Below are positions 9,226-18,830 of a DNA stretch of 64,000 nucleotides, in pieces. Source of the stretch: Haemaphysalis longicornis. Lineage: Eukaryota > Arthropoda > Arachnida > Ixodida > Ixodidae. The stretch is from positions 80,534,192 to 80,598,191 of the forward strand of contig CM023457.1 of the NCBI GenBank assembly GCA_013339765.2, read 5' to 3'. A program made the translations under genes and the position numbers. How positions within the stretch are numbered: position 1 is the stretch's first letter; each line of letters opens with the position of its first letter. A model generated the notes under the pieces. The model was given only the letters and a program-made list of their open reading frames with translations. It made no database searches and was not told the DNA's origin.

Positions 9226-10564
9226 CAGGGGATCAAAGTTAGGTCGACAGGTTTTTCTTTTTAATTAGGCGCTTATATGTACGTAAAGACCACCTCTACA
9301 GTGAGGTTATGCGCCCAGGGGGACACAAAATAGGTGGAAACATTGATGTCGGTGGCTTAATTAACTAAAATTGAATAATTAACTTTTTAGTGGCTGCAGT
9401 ACGCAGGCATGTTTGTATTGAAGAGTTAGACGCAATCGTGTTTCTACGCAGTTTCATTTGGCACAATTCTTCTAGCGCATCCGTACTCCGAGATATCGAA
9501 CTGCGAAGTTTAATTGCTGTTCGCATGTTTACGCATGCAAGGCAGTGAGGTCCCGCGGAATGCTCCTTCCTTCTGTGACGTGCCCTCTGTGTACGGTGTT
9601 TAGTTTCACATCAGGGTGAAGGCATAGGCAAAAATGAATGAGATAGAGAGGAGAGAAGAGAGAGAAGAACGTAGAGAGAGAAGAAGAGAGGAGAGAGAGA
9701 GAGAGCTCTTTATTAGAAGAAAGCAGAGAGGTCTGCAGGCATGTATTCGCCTACATGCTACTCTGCGGGGATGGGGTGTAGGAAGTAAAGGCCCTAAAGG
9801 AAGTAGGGCGAAAGAGAGGGGAAAAAGGAAGAAGTCAAAAAGAAGGCTACATGGAGTGTTCCGTGGGTCACGTAAAAAGTCCAGGTGGTCTCACAGGATG
9901 ACGGTTGTAGAGTTCCACAGTGTCTCTGCGACGCCGATGTCGTGTAAATAATCAAACAGTGCATCTAACACTTTTCGCTGGGATGATGGAGATGAACATG
10001 GTCCAAGAAGAGCTTTCAATGATAAAAGTCCATTGTTGAGGCACTCGATCTTCTTGGCGAGGTGGTTCCTTTCCTGGTTGTACGGCGGACACTCTAATAA
10101 AACGTGTTCAGCAGTTTCTGCAAAAGTGATAACCGGCACCCTTTCAGTCTTGGCTGGCATCTGCAGTACTATCGCAATCTGCAGTACTAGAAACCGCTAT
10201 CGAAACGCAGACCAAAGGGGAGGAGCTTTGCACCGGTCTTCACTATCTTGCATGCGTAATCATGCGAACAGCGATTACACTTCCCAGTTCGATATCCCGG
10301 ATTAGAGATGCCCTAGAAGAATTCTGCCAAATGAAACTGCATAGAAACACGATTGCATCTATCTCTTCAATACAAACATGCCTGATTACTGCAGCCACTA
10401 AAAAGTTAATTATTCAATTTTAGTTAATTAAGCCACCGACTTCAATGTTTATCACCTAATTCTGTGCCCCCCTGGGCGCATAAACAGCACTGTAGAGGCG
10501 GTCTTCACGTAACTCTAAGCGCCTAATTTAAAAAAAAATCTGTCAACTTATTTTGATCACCCTG
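9226..10564. mobile_element. 1.34-kb foldback element with ~330-bp inverted arms
   Basis: The sequence from 9226 to about 9560 is repeated in inverted orientation from 10564 back to about 10235. Shared landmarks in order are CAGGG, GATCAAA, TTAGGCGCTTA, GCGCCCAGGGGG, GTGGCTTAATTAACTAAAAT, TAGTGGCTGCAGTA, CATGTTTGTATTGAAGAG, TGCAATCGTGTTTCTA and TTCATTTGGCA. Termini are CAGGG...CCCTG. The spacer (9561-10234) carries a minus-strand LINE fragment. No transposase was seen and no clear target duplication. Confidence 0.8.
9635..10165 (-). mobile_element. LINE 3' fragment inside the foldback spacer
   Basis: The minus strand encodes FAETAEHVLLECPPYNQERN, then KALLGPCSSPSSQRKVLDAL and FDYLHDIGV (10160 to 9891), the Cys/His knuckle and C-terminal tail of an I/Jockey-type LINE. 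The 3' UTR runs to TTCTAATAAAGAGC and a (TC)n tract, seen on the plus strand as the GA-rich run 9636-9712. No RT or RNase H. Confidence 0.7.
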
Positions 10565-11640
10565 CATTTAATATAAATATATATAAAGAAGGCATTTCGT
10601 GTCGTCCTTGCACTTGAGCGCATACGCCGGCTCTTTTCCCTCTTAGCTCGCCACTGGGGAAGCTCCATCCAAGGCCTTATTGCAGCAACGCTGACACTGC
10701 TTCGACTGTACCCGTGCAACGTTCCCAAGTATATGCCGTCTCCTATTCCCGGAATGGTATTATAGTCACGTAACCTGTTCGAAGAGCGCGCACAATTGCT
10801 CTTGTAATCACTGAGCCTGGGGGGACCATGAATGCGTCTCGGATGCCAGATTGTCAAGTAATTATTGCATCAGCTTTGGGCCCTCTATATTCACGCGCTT
10901 CTGGCACCAGGCATGCATGGCGTTTATTTCCACGCAGATTAGCATCAGCTTTTTTGCGGTTAGGAGTGAAGCGAAGGAGAAGAAGAAAAAGCGACAACTG
11001 AATCTTCTGGGAGGTTGCGAGGTATAGCTTGTGAACACGTCGTGCTTTGGTTTCGAGAGAATGCATTAGAAGGCAAAACACCCGGTGGCGGATATTTATG
11101 TACCTGGTCCTACGCTCTCTGAATTGGAAAGCTCCTGCTCACCGGGAGAGCGGTCGGATGCTAAGATCGCTCATAGGGTCTTGCGAAGAGGAACCACTGC
11201 TACAAGCACACTATAAACGCCCGCGATAAACGTTCTCCCTCTTTCTCAAATTACTAGTAGCTTGTTGGGCTTGCTGGTGAAGTGTACAGCGCCGTGCACA
11301 CAGGGATGAGAGAAGGAGGACAAAACAACGTCAGCGATCGCGTTGCTTCTCTTCTCTGGCGTCCTTGTGCCCCACTGTATAGTTTTGTGCCGAATTACTA
11401 AGCATACAGTGCATGAGACCCGTCATCCTGGTCGCGCCATAAGGAACTGACCCCTTCCCTGCACAAGCTCAGTCTTGGTGTAGCCTTAAATGCATTTTTA
11501 AAGGACCTACCTACCCTTGATACAGCCTCCTGGCACGGCTTGCTTGAACTAGCGAGTTTAACGGAGTTTAACAGTTCATATCGCAAGCAATGAGAACAGC
11601 AGCACGGGAAGCTACTTCTCGAAAAGTTCCGTTTTTGTGG
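10565..11640. other. Unassigned stretch
   Basis: No gene recognised. A weak foldback lies at about 11308-11370 (CACAGGGATGAGAGAAG against CTTCTCTGGCGTCCTTGTG). Confidence 0.35.
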
Positions 11641-11661
11641 ACGATAACAACCGTTGTCATC

Positions 11662-11690
11662 GCCGGCATCATCATCATCATCATCATCGT
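11662..11690. repeat. (ATC)n microsatellite
   Basis: CATCATCATC repeat with a few interruptions. The short frame over it (poly-His) is a by-product of the repeat. Confidence 0.8.
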
Positions 11691-12032
11691 AGTAGTCGTG
11701 GTTGTCGTCACCCCTTCACCACCATCGTCATCATCACCAGCCTATTCTGTGTTCCCTGCATGACAGAAGGCCTCTCCCATAGACTTCCAACTGCTGCATG
11801 CGTTGCCCAAGTCCACTCCTTCACTCGAATTTCTAATTTAAGCCTTCACTCGCGCTCCGTTCTCGACCACCCTGTCACCATGGTGGTCGACCGTTTGTCA
11901 GTTTTCCGGGTGACATATGCTCAGCCCAAGTCCGCTTCTTCGCCTTAATTCGAACTATGATGTCTCTTCCACCCGAGCTTGTTCCCTGGCGCTCCTTTTC
12001 CTAGGCCAGCGCGTTATTCCTGTGATAGAGAA

Positions 12033-12116
12033 TATATGATGATGATGATGATGATGTCCTGGTGTGTAGTGGCGCAAGGCCAACAAGGCAAAGAGCGCCA
12101 AACTGTCATACAGGAG
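12033..12116 (+). repeat. (ATG)n plus TGGCGCAAGGCCA repeat, copy 1
   Basis: A GATGATGATG tract leads into TAGTGGCGCAAGGCCAACAA and AAAGAGCGCCA. The same module occurs at 50126-50182 (plus) and 53104-53158 (minus). TGGCGC and GCGCCA can pair, giving a small stem. Probably a fragment of a dispersed retroposon; the full element was not seen. Confidence 0.55.
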
Positions 12117-12753
12117 TAACGCGCAGGTCAGTGAGCCCATTGCCTGTTTGGCGGACTTCAGTTCTCCTCCAGAACGCGTAGTTATAGGCTCCCCATCTTT
12201 GTCCACAAATCATCATTGGCAGTGTGCATTGGTTGTACGCCTTTATTTTCTGTGATAGCTAGACGGAGCTATACTGTTCTTTCTTTTTAGAGTACTTGTC
12301 GGACTCTACCTGGCGCATAGTAATCGCACTCCTGATTTCTTTCTCTTGTTCGGGATCAACAGCTGCCAACTCCTGCAGAGTTACATTCATGTACGTTTTC
12401 AAGCAGTGCGTTACCTACGCGAGAGGTGAAGCTTCCTCCAAGTCCGCTTGCCATTACTTTCTATGTTTTATGTTCGTATTTAACGCTAATACGGAGCTTT
12501 GTGAGTGCTGGTACTCAATGAATTTTATCCCGGTGTTCTTCTCCGAACTCAGTGAACAAACCATTTCATCCACGGATCTTGAGTGCTACAATCTCTACAT
12601 TTACTCCAATTCCTGACTTCTTTTAATCAAGCTTCCTAAATGCCCTCTCCAGACTGGCTGTAAACAATTTTGGAGATATAGTGTCTCCTTGTCCCACCCG
12701 GGAGGGGGGGGGGGGACTTTTCACTCTTCTCGCGAATGATTATTCTGTCGTTC
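12117..12753. other. Unassigned stretch
   Basis: No gene recognised. A run of eleven G is at about 12706-12716. A 106-codon frame (12296-12616) has no known motif and ordinary AT-rich composition. Confidence 0.35.
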
Positions 12754-12763
12754 ATCTCTGCCT

Positions 12764-13001
12764 ACACCCGCCGAGGTGGCTCAGTGGCTAAGACATTGTG
12801 CTGCTAAGCCCCCCAACGACGCGGGTTCAACATCGGACGCGGCGGCTGCTTTCTGATGAGGCAAAAAGAGGGAACGCCGGCGTGTTGAGATGTAGACGCA
12901 CGTTAAAGATCCCAGGGTGGTAGAAACTAACCCGAAGCCCTCCACTAGGTTGCGCCTTGTAGCCTAGATGTAGCTTCGGAACGTTAAACACCATAATCGG
13001 A
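12764..13001 (+). mobile_element. SINE (Ruka-like), diverged copy
   Basis: The head CCGCCGAGGTGGCTCAGTGG and the body GCACGTTAAAGATCCCAGGG are recognisable, but the B-box is damaged (GGTTCAACATC) and the tail is degraded. A 10-bp direct repeat ATCTCTGCCT (12754-12763 and 13002-13011) still marks the target duplication. It is older than the copies at 84 and 28228. Confidence 0.8.
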
Positions 13002-13361
13002 ATCTCTGCCTGCGGGCGGGCGCACAAGACGAATTCAACAGCCGGTAGGGGAGATTTGTTGGTATGAATCACTGAGCGCCCTAACGGCTGCCGATGGTCT
13101 TCGAAGAGTCGCTGCTCGCTCCAGATTCACGCGTTGTATCCTTTACACCGGTCAATGGCACTGGTCACGTTAGAGGAACATTGCTGAGCTGGAAAACTTA
13201 ATAGGTTCGTTGGTGCCGAGCTGTTGGCAGTTGGGTGAAGGTGCCTCTGCAAAGCGCATTGGAAGATCTACTAGAGGGCTGTCCGCCGAAAAAATAATTT
13301 CCTCTCACAGTTTAGGCCTGGTTAACAACGTACGTAACAATTTACTTTCAGAATGACTAGA

Positions 13362-13630
13362 AAGCGGCAACCATGTGGAGCGTTTTGCTCGCGTCTGGTA
13401 AGGCCCCCCAAAATTATCGTCTGGCGACAGTCGGCGTCTCCTAGGAGAGGTGGCGATGCGAAAAACGTTGGAGAGCGCAATTTACACCCACCACCATCTG
13501 CCAGGTTGGTGTGTAAGCCAAAAACGTCCTAATTGTTAAATTGGCCTTTTCTTTTCTTGAATTTGGTCCTCTCAGCGGAGACGCCGACGGCCGCCAGACG
13601 CGAGCAAAACGGTCCATGTAGTTGCCGCTT
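13362..13630. mobile_element. 269-bp foldback element
   Basis: The left arm starts AAGCGGCAAC and continues GCGTTTTGCTCGCGTCTGG; the right arm is its inverse (CCAGACGCGAGCAAAACGG ... GTTGCCGCTT, ending 13630). A second paired block, GTCGGCGTCTCC against GGAGACGCCGAC, lies further in. The left arm has a ~28-bp insertion that repeats CGTCTGG. No coding sequence. Confidence 0.7.
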
Positions 13631-13866
13631 AATGCATTCAACGCATGTTTATACGTTGGTAATGTTCGATACTACCACTTTCACCGTGTTTCGCCCGGAG
13701 TATTTGCATAGAAATCGCGTCAAAAGCTTGTCGCCGTGCTGTTTATTTGACTCAATGTATCAAGAAGAAGAATTCAACCCTTTTACTGAAGCGATGGCTA
13801 CATTGTTGACACCAAGCTCCACAAATGGGCATAGTGGCGTGGACTCAGAGGCTGAGCTCGAAAATT

Positions 13867-13950
13867 CATGGGAATAACATAGCTCAAGATACCTTTATTC
13901 CTCTGTTTCATGGGAATAACATAGCTCAAGATACCTTTATTCCTCTGTTT
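13867..13950. repeat. 42-bp exact tandem duplication
   Basis: A 42-base unit (CATGGGAATAACATAGC... TTCCTCTGTTT) occurs twice in a row at 13867-13908 and 13909-13950 without mismatch. The plus-strand frame 13533-13877 ends just inside the first unit. Confidence 0.9.
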
Positions 13951-14195
13951 CCCATTGTCTGATTTCACGTTGTGTAACGTTCACACAAAACACAAGTTAG
14001 CCCGAATAGGAGTTTTTTGGTTGGAATACGTCTTTTAAACTCCTCACGGCAGGCGGCCTGCTCCCACGTTTGGTAGTATGATGGTGGAAAAACTGCCAGT
14101 TTACACCGGGGGCCACAAGCCGTCGTAAATAGGCGCATTTACCAGGATTGTACCTCTTCACAAAACGCAGTATCTAGCTGTGAATAGTACGTTTC

Positions 14196-14222
14196 TCCTA
14201 ATGGGAGTATTAAAAACTCCCA
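14196..14222. repeat. Short AATGGGAGT/ACTCCCA inverted repeat
   Basis: AATGGGAGTATTAAAAACTCCCA, a small hairpin of the same motif that clusters at 16000-16310. Confidence 0.5.
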
Positions 14223-14329
14223 CGCCTGCACCATCTCCTTCTCCTCCGCATTCACCCCCTCCTCCTCTACGCCTCCTTACAAAATGGCTGCCAGTTGGTG
14301 TCGTGTGTCGTGTGAGCTCCAGCGACCCC

Positions 14330-14581
14330 GAAAATTTATTGTCGATGTGAACTTGCGGCCGCATGAATGGATGTGAAGTGCTTCCCGACAATCGAAGCTC
14401 GTTGCGAACACTGTGGAACCAGCCTGCACTGACGTGCGAAAAACTGCAACGTCGCCTCCGTGTCACCGACCTTCCAGCCGACGGAATACGCCGGCGAGCC
14501 GACGCGAGACCTAAATGCAGTCATCGCTGAGAGTGGCTCGTCAAAAACAACGCGGTTGTGCCTCTGCGAGGTGGTTGAAGG
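14330..14581 (+). other. Possible exon ending at a GTAAGA donor
   Basis: A CpG-rich stretch that ends GTGGTTGAAG then GTAAGATTTTTA, a good donor. One frame leading to the donor is open for about 55 codons (ending GSSKTTRLCLCEVVE) and its codons look coding-like, but no homolog was recognised and no start or upstream acceptor was fixed. Could be an untranslated first exon or chance. Confidence 0.22.
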
Positions 14582-15159
14582 TAAGATTTTTACGTTTTTT
14601 ATTGTACCCAACATTTTGGGAGACTTGTGCCCCTTCTAGTGTCAAATAAACTCAGTGTGTTTCCCGCGTCACTGCACGGGCGATTCTCCGCCACTGGAGG
14701 TGAGCGTTGTGCGTGAGAGAGGGGCGCCATGCCCGGAACGCCATTGGGGAGGCCGAACGGTGTGAAAGCAATGCGTATTTGCGCGGGTCTCGAGCAGAAC
14801 ACTCACTCATTCACACTCGCGAGCAGAATGAAAAGTGTCCGCACTGTGAACGGCTGTTAGGGGTTTTTGTTAGGCTGTGTCTGTGGCTTTTGGCAGGAGA
14901 AGGTGAAGTTGGCCGGTCAAACGTCGCAGGGCGGCCGCTTTTCTTGAGAAGTGCGTGTGTGGCCATCCGCGCCTGCTACGAGGAGGGTGCCTGCCGCGTG
15001 CCGCAGGCGATTAATTGCTTTCACTGGAAAGGGAGAAGGTCGGGGCCCCGTGGGAGCTCTCCGTACGCTAGGCGCGTGTAACTATGACCAGCAAACGCCA
15101 TTCGAGGGAGCATTCTGTAGAGTCGCCGGACGACTGCTTATTTTATTTTTTTTTTTGAA

Positions 15160-15177
15160 GGGGGGGGGGGGGGGGGG
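15160..15177 (+). repeat. (G)18 run
   Basis: Eighteen consecutive G after a T-rich tract. Prone to assembly or sequencing length error and could form G-quadruplex DNA. Confidence 0.9.
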
Positions 15178-15700
15178 TGGCATGGGCAGGCGTCACACCG
15201 ACCGAATTTTTTCCTTAACTTTGGGTGAGGGGAGAGAGGGGCAGTGCAGGTGGTAAAACCTGATGCTCGCTCCCAGAACACTACACACAAGGAAAAGAGG
15301 GAAAGGAAGCATTTTTAGAAGTTGGTCGCCACAAGTGTCGCACTCCCTTTCAAACCGCAGAGCACTTCGTTTTGACGAACTAGTGAGCGTAGGTGTCTCG
15401 GACGGAAGTGCAATTTTGCGTAGCTTTAAATAAACATTCAGACATTACGGAAAGTTGGACACAAGAGTGACAAGTTCAGCGTCTTTGCAATGCCGTTTCT
15501 TTCTCTTTTTTTTTTTTCAGGTCAGATGCCCAATATGCTTCTGTATTTGTTGCCGTAGATTTAAAGCGTTTTGTTATCCCTGTAATGCATGTGCTACTGT
15601 GGCTTTCCTGGAGAACGTGCCAGGAGGCGCGGCAACGGCAGCGTTTGGGACGCAAGTGCAAGCAAACAGCGCACCGACGACATGCTGACCTCATTGTTTG

Positions 15701-15741
15701 CAAATATATGGCTTACATTTACAAATATATGGCTTACATTT
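15701..15741 (+). repeat. 21-bp tandem duplication
   Basis: CAAATATATGGCTTACATTT occurs at 15701-15720 and 15722-15741 with one base between. Confidence 0.9.
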
Positions 15742-15998
15742 TTTTCGTTGAGGAGTGTTGTAGTAGATAAAGTTTTTACCGGGATATCTTGTGTTCTCGA
15801 TGTAGGTGTTTTGTTGATTCAGTGTTTTTATTGTGTTATTAACGTGTTCACACGTATATTGTATTTATGTAATTTTTATGCAATAAATTGACTGTGCAGA
15901 AAACAAACTTTTCACGTTTCGCCATTCAACGTTTGAAGCGGAAAATGACTAGAAATTACGTAATCCTAAACGAAAAATGAAAATGCGACCTGTGCGCT

Positions 15999-16312
15999 CA
16001 TTAAGAACTCCCAAATACCGTAATAAATTCCTCTCCAGAGCTTATATCAAACGCACAAAAACAAAAAAAGAATACCTCGAATGCAGGTCAACACTGCTCC
16101 CAACGCGCCTCCTGAAAGCTCCCAGTTGGAGGAAACAATATACTCCCAATGGCACCCCTGGAAACTCCCATTGTAGTGGCAGTAAAATGAAACTCCCATA
16201 TGCTACTGAAAAAACTGCGGAAATAATGGGAGTTAGGCGAAACTCCCATTGGAAGGAGTTTTGAAAACTACGAATTGGTACTGAGTTATGCAACAAGCCA
16301 TTTACTCCCATT
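15999..16312. repeat. Cluster of AACTCCCATT / AATGGGAGTT motifs
   Basis: At least seven copies of ACTCCCA(T/A)T or its inverse within about 310 bp, some paired as AATGGGAGTTAGGCGAAACT-type hairpins (about 16208-16240). Looks like local spread or conversion of a short palindromic unit. No coding potential. Confidence 0.55.
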
Positions 16313-17018
16313 CCGGCTTATTTGTGTTCTGTGTGTTCATGGCAAGGCGAATGCGTAATCAAGTATTTGAATTGCTAAGGCCGCACGGCGGAATTTCGTC
16401 TTCCTTGTGTGAATCTTTTTGGAGCCGCTATTTAATGCAGGCGAGCCGTCTAAGCTATAGACGTATTTAATATGCAACCCACGTTTAACGCTTTCTTCCT
16501 GGTGTGCACAAAGGGTGCCCGGTTAGAGCTGCGATTACGCAAACGATCGTTTACGCTTGTCGTAAATAACCGGAATATTAAGCACGTGCAATCGCGTGTT
16601 TTCCTCCACAATAAAACAACCGATCCGCATTCAGAAGCTCAACGAAGGCTGTGTGCCCTTGATTCCAACACGGATTTACTCAGGCGCTTTCGCACGAGGT
16701 CAGCATCTGGGGCTAATGATGTGTTTGGCAGATTTAGCGTTGTCTGAACAGTTGGGACAAAAGAAAAGAAAATGACAGGATTTCTAAGAGTATTATTTGA
16801 TGATGCCTTAGGAGTGTCAGGACGATGCGCCAAGCTTTCGCACATTTGTGCAGAAGGGTGCGCGCTGGTGGCTCCCGCAATTTCATTTGCGCATGCGCAG
16901 CAAAGCAGCATGAAAACTACCTGGTAGTAGCAAGGAATGCCCTTTCGACGTAGGCGCAGCGAGGGCAGCTGCTGTTGTAGCCTCCAGAATTGATGTTTCC
17001 GGGGCTGCCCGGCTGAGC
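16313..17018. other. Unassigned stretch
   Basis: Frames are open on both strands (minus frame to 16639, plus frame 16472-16747), but neither shows a known motif and the longer one continues into the neighbouring MITE, so I do not call a gene. Confidence 0.35.
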
Positions 17019-17365
17019 CTAGCGTCACTGAATAAAGGCTTGTAGAGTATCGGCACTCTTTTCTCTTATTGTTATGTGCCGCCAGGATTTTCATTGGTCG
17101 GTCGGCACCACATGATATTTGTTTACGTATGGGCGCAGCCATTTTGTTTCTGGGCATCTCTCTCTCTCTCTCTCTCCCTCTCTCTCTCTCTCCTCTCTGC
17201 TGCGCGGACGCTAGAGCTGCCGGCCGCACTCTGCCCCCGTCACAACCGGCGGTGTTTCGTTGGGAGAGATGGCGACACTGCAAGCTAGTAACAAAATGGC
17301 CCCCAGACGCTTCCGGGTGCCCGAAGTGGCGGTACTCTTAAGCGTAGCTTATTTAGTGACGCTAG
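17019..17365. mobile_element. CTAG-ended MITE, copy 1
   Basis: Ends CTAGCGTCACTGAATAAA (17019) and TTTAGTGACGCTAG (17365) are inverted copies; TAGAGTATCGGCACTC/GTACTC further in also match. Flanks are CTGAGC (17013-17018) and CCGAGC (17366-17371), a 6-bp target duplication with one change. It shares the internal text GAGTATCGGCACTC and GCCATTTTGTT with the element at 32616-33081. A (CT)n expansion (17158-17194) lies inside. Confidence 0.7.
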
Positions 17366-18227
17366 CCGAGCTGTGTGGGGGACTTTATCAACCCCTAGTG
17401 AGACAGTTGCAGTTGAGACGGGAAGGGGACGGGTCGGGGAGATATCGGAAGAGAATGGTTAGGTGGAGGGGACGGTGCGTCTTTTGAGCGGCGAAACGTG
17501 AAGAGGAGGGGAAGTAGAATCGGCGATAGGGTAGTTTTGGAGGAGTAAGGCGCTTGGGGCCTGTGTGCCAACTTTATAAAGGCGAGTTTAGATTCCAGAT
17601 AATGACCGCGCCCTCCTGGACTAGCGCCAGCTCGTACAAATCGTCCTTGGCGTTGTAAGAGCATATGCGTTACGAGAGTAGATATTGCTAAGCATTATTT
17701 TTTCGCGAAAACTGTGGTCGATTGCAATATTCTCGATCACGATGTATTTGTTGATACCAATGTCAGTTTTAACGCGTTCGAAGGATGTGTGCGCTAGAGT
17801 GTATTTTTCGTATACCCATGATTATGCGACGCAAGGTTGCGACCTTTGGCGCAATTGTCGTAACAGCGGAAAGCAATGACGTCACCTGACTTCTCAGCCA
17901 AACAAATTACATGAAGTGCCTTTTCATACGTTTATACCTTGTCTACATTAGCACTCCGCACTTGGGATTACTCAGGTCCCGTAACAGGTCGTAGGGATTT
18001 ACAGTACTGCAAACAAATATATAAACTGAACTTCATGACAAAAGTGCTGACTTTCCAAAGTGTAGCAGTTCTGTAAACAAGGATACCATGCCTTATCTAA
18101 AGGCTCCGCCTCTCTTACCACCTTTTTTTTTTCAGGTAACCCAGTATGGCACACAAGTAGAAGGTCACCATGGCACTTGCACATACGAACGCGCGAGGAG
18201 GAGGAAAAGAAAAAAAAAGTATTTATT
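17366..18227. other. Unassigned stretch
   Basis: No gene recognised. The last ~25 bases (18200-18227) are A-rich and end in ATTTATT, which appears to be the displaced tail of the minus-strand LINE described to the right. Confidence 0.35.
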
Positions 18228-18830
18228 GTAGCGTAAGCTACACTGGCCGAGGTTGAGCAGTTTCGCGTGGCCCTTGAAGGGCTGTGCTGCGCAAGCGCGA
18301 GGAGCATTGGATTGGATTGAATTGGATATGATTGAACTGAATTAAATTGGATTGTGTTGGATTGGATTTCCAATCCAATTGGAGTACGGGAGTGTAGAAA
18401 ATTGGGTCTGCACATTCGCGGCTCTGAGCATTCCAGAGGAGTGACGTCATAGCCGCGGCAGACGCACTGGCGCCGTCGCGTGCGCAGCTATGCGCCTCCG
18501 TTGCGCAGTAGCCAAGTCTGACGCTGCGCCAGAGCCGCTTGATAGCCGTTTCGCGTAGCTCCTGGAGAGCCGTGCTACGCATGCGCGAGGAGCAGTGACT
18601 GGACTGGACTGGACTTGGACTGGACTGGACTGGACTGGATTGGACCGGACCGGACCGGACCGGACCGGACTGGACTGGACTGAACTGGATTAGATTGGAT
18701 TGGAAATCGTTTTAGCAGCAATAAGCATGATAAGCAGCTAATCCTAGACAACCAGGAAACCTAAGAATAACCAGTTGAACCTTAGCTCGTGCTACGTACA
18801 TCCTGGCATAGCCGAGCTAAGCCACTGCTA
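18228..18830 (-). mobile_element. Composite tRNA-like element T, copy B
   Basis: Same architecture as 7638-8210: minus-strand head TGGCTTAGCTCGG (A-box match), GGTTCAACTGG (B-box-like), two internal modules GTTTCGCGT...GCGCGAGGAGCA, each followed by a pentanucleotide run on the plus strand, ending at GTAGCGTAAGCTAC. The second run (18598-18690) has changed from TGGAT to TGGAC and GGACC units. A perfect 7-bp repeat ATTTATT (18221-18227 and 18831-18837) brackets the element, and its site lies in the AATAAAT tail of the adjacent LINE. Confidence 0.7.

Larger units (their letters stand above)
14582..15998. other. Unassigned stretch with mononucleotide runs
   Basis: No gene recognised. AATAAA motifs occur at about 14645, 15429 and 15880. 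Overlapping frames at 14707-15256 have no domain. Confidence 0.35.

Noticed and set aside
9634..9951. 105-codon ORF rich in Glu/Arg
   Set aside because: It is the translation of the GA tract that forms the tail of the minus-strand LINE.
13533..13877. 114-codon ORF as a host gene
   Set aside because: Its start lies within the foldback element and its end in the 42-bp tandem duplication; no domain.
16639..17283. 214-codon minus-strand ORF
   Set aside because: Runs through the CTAG MITE and its CT repeat (RERERGRERERE), so it is composed partly of transposon sequence.
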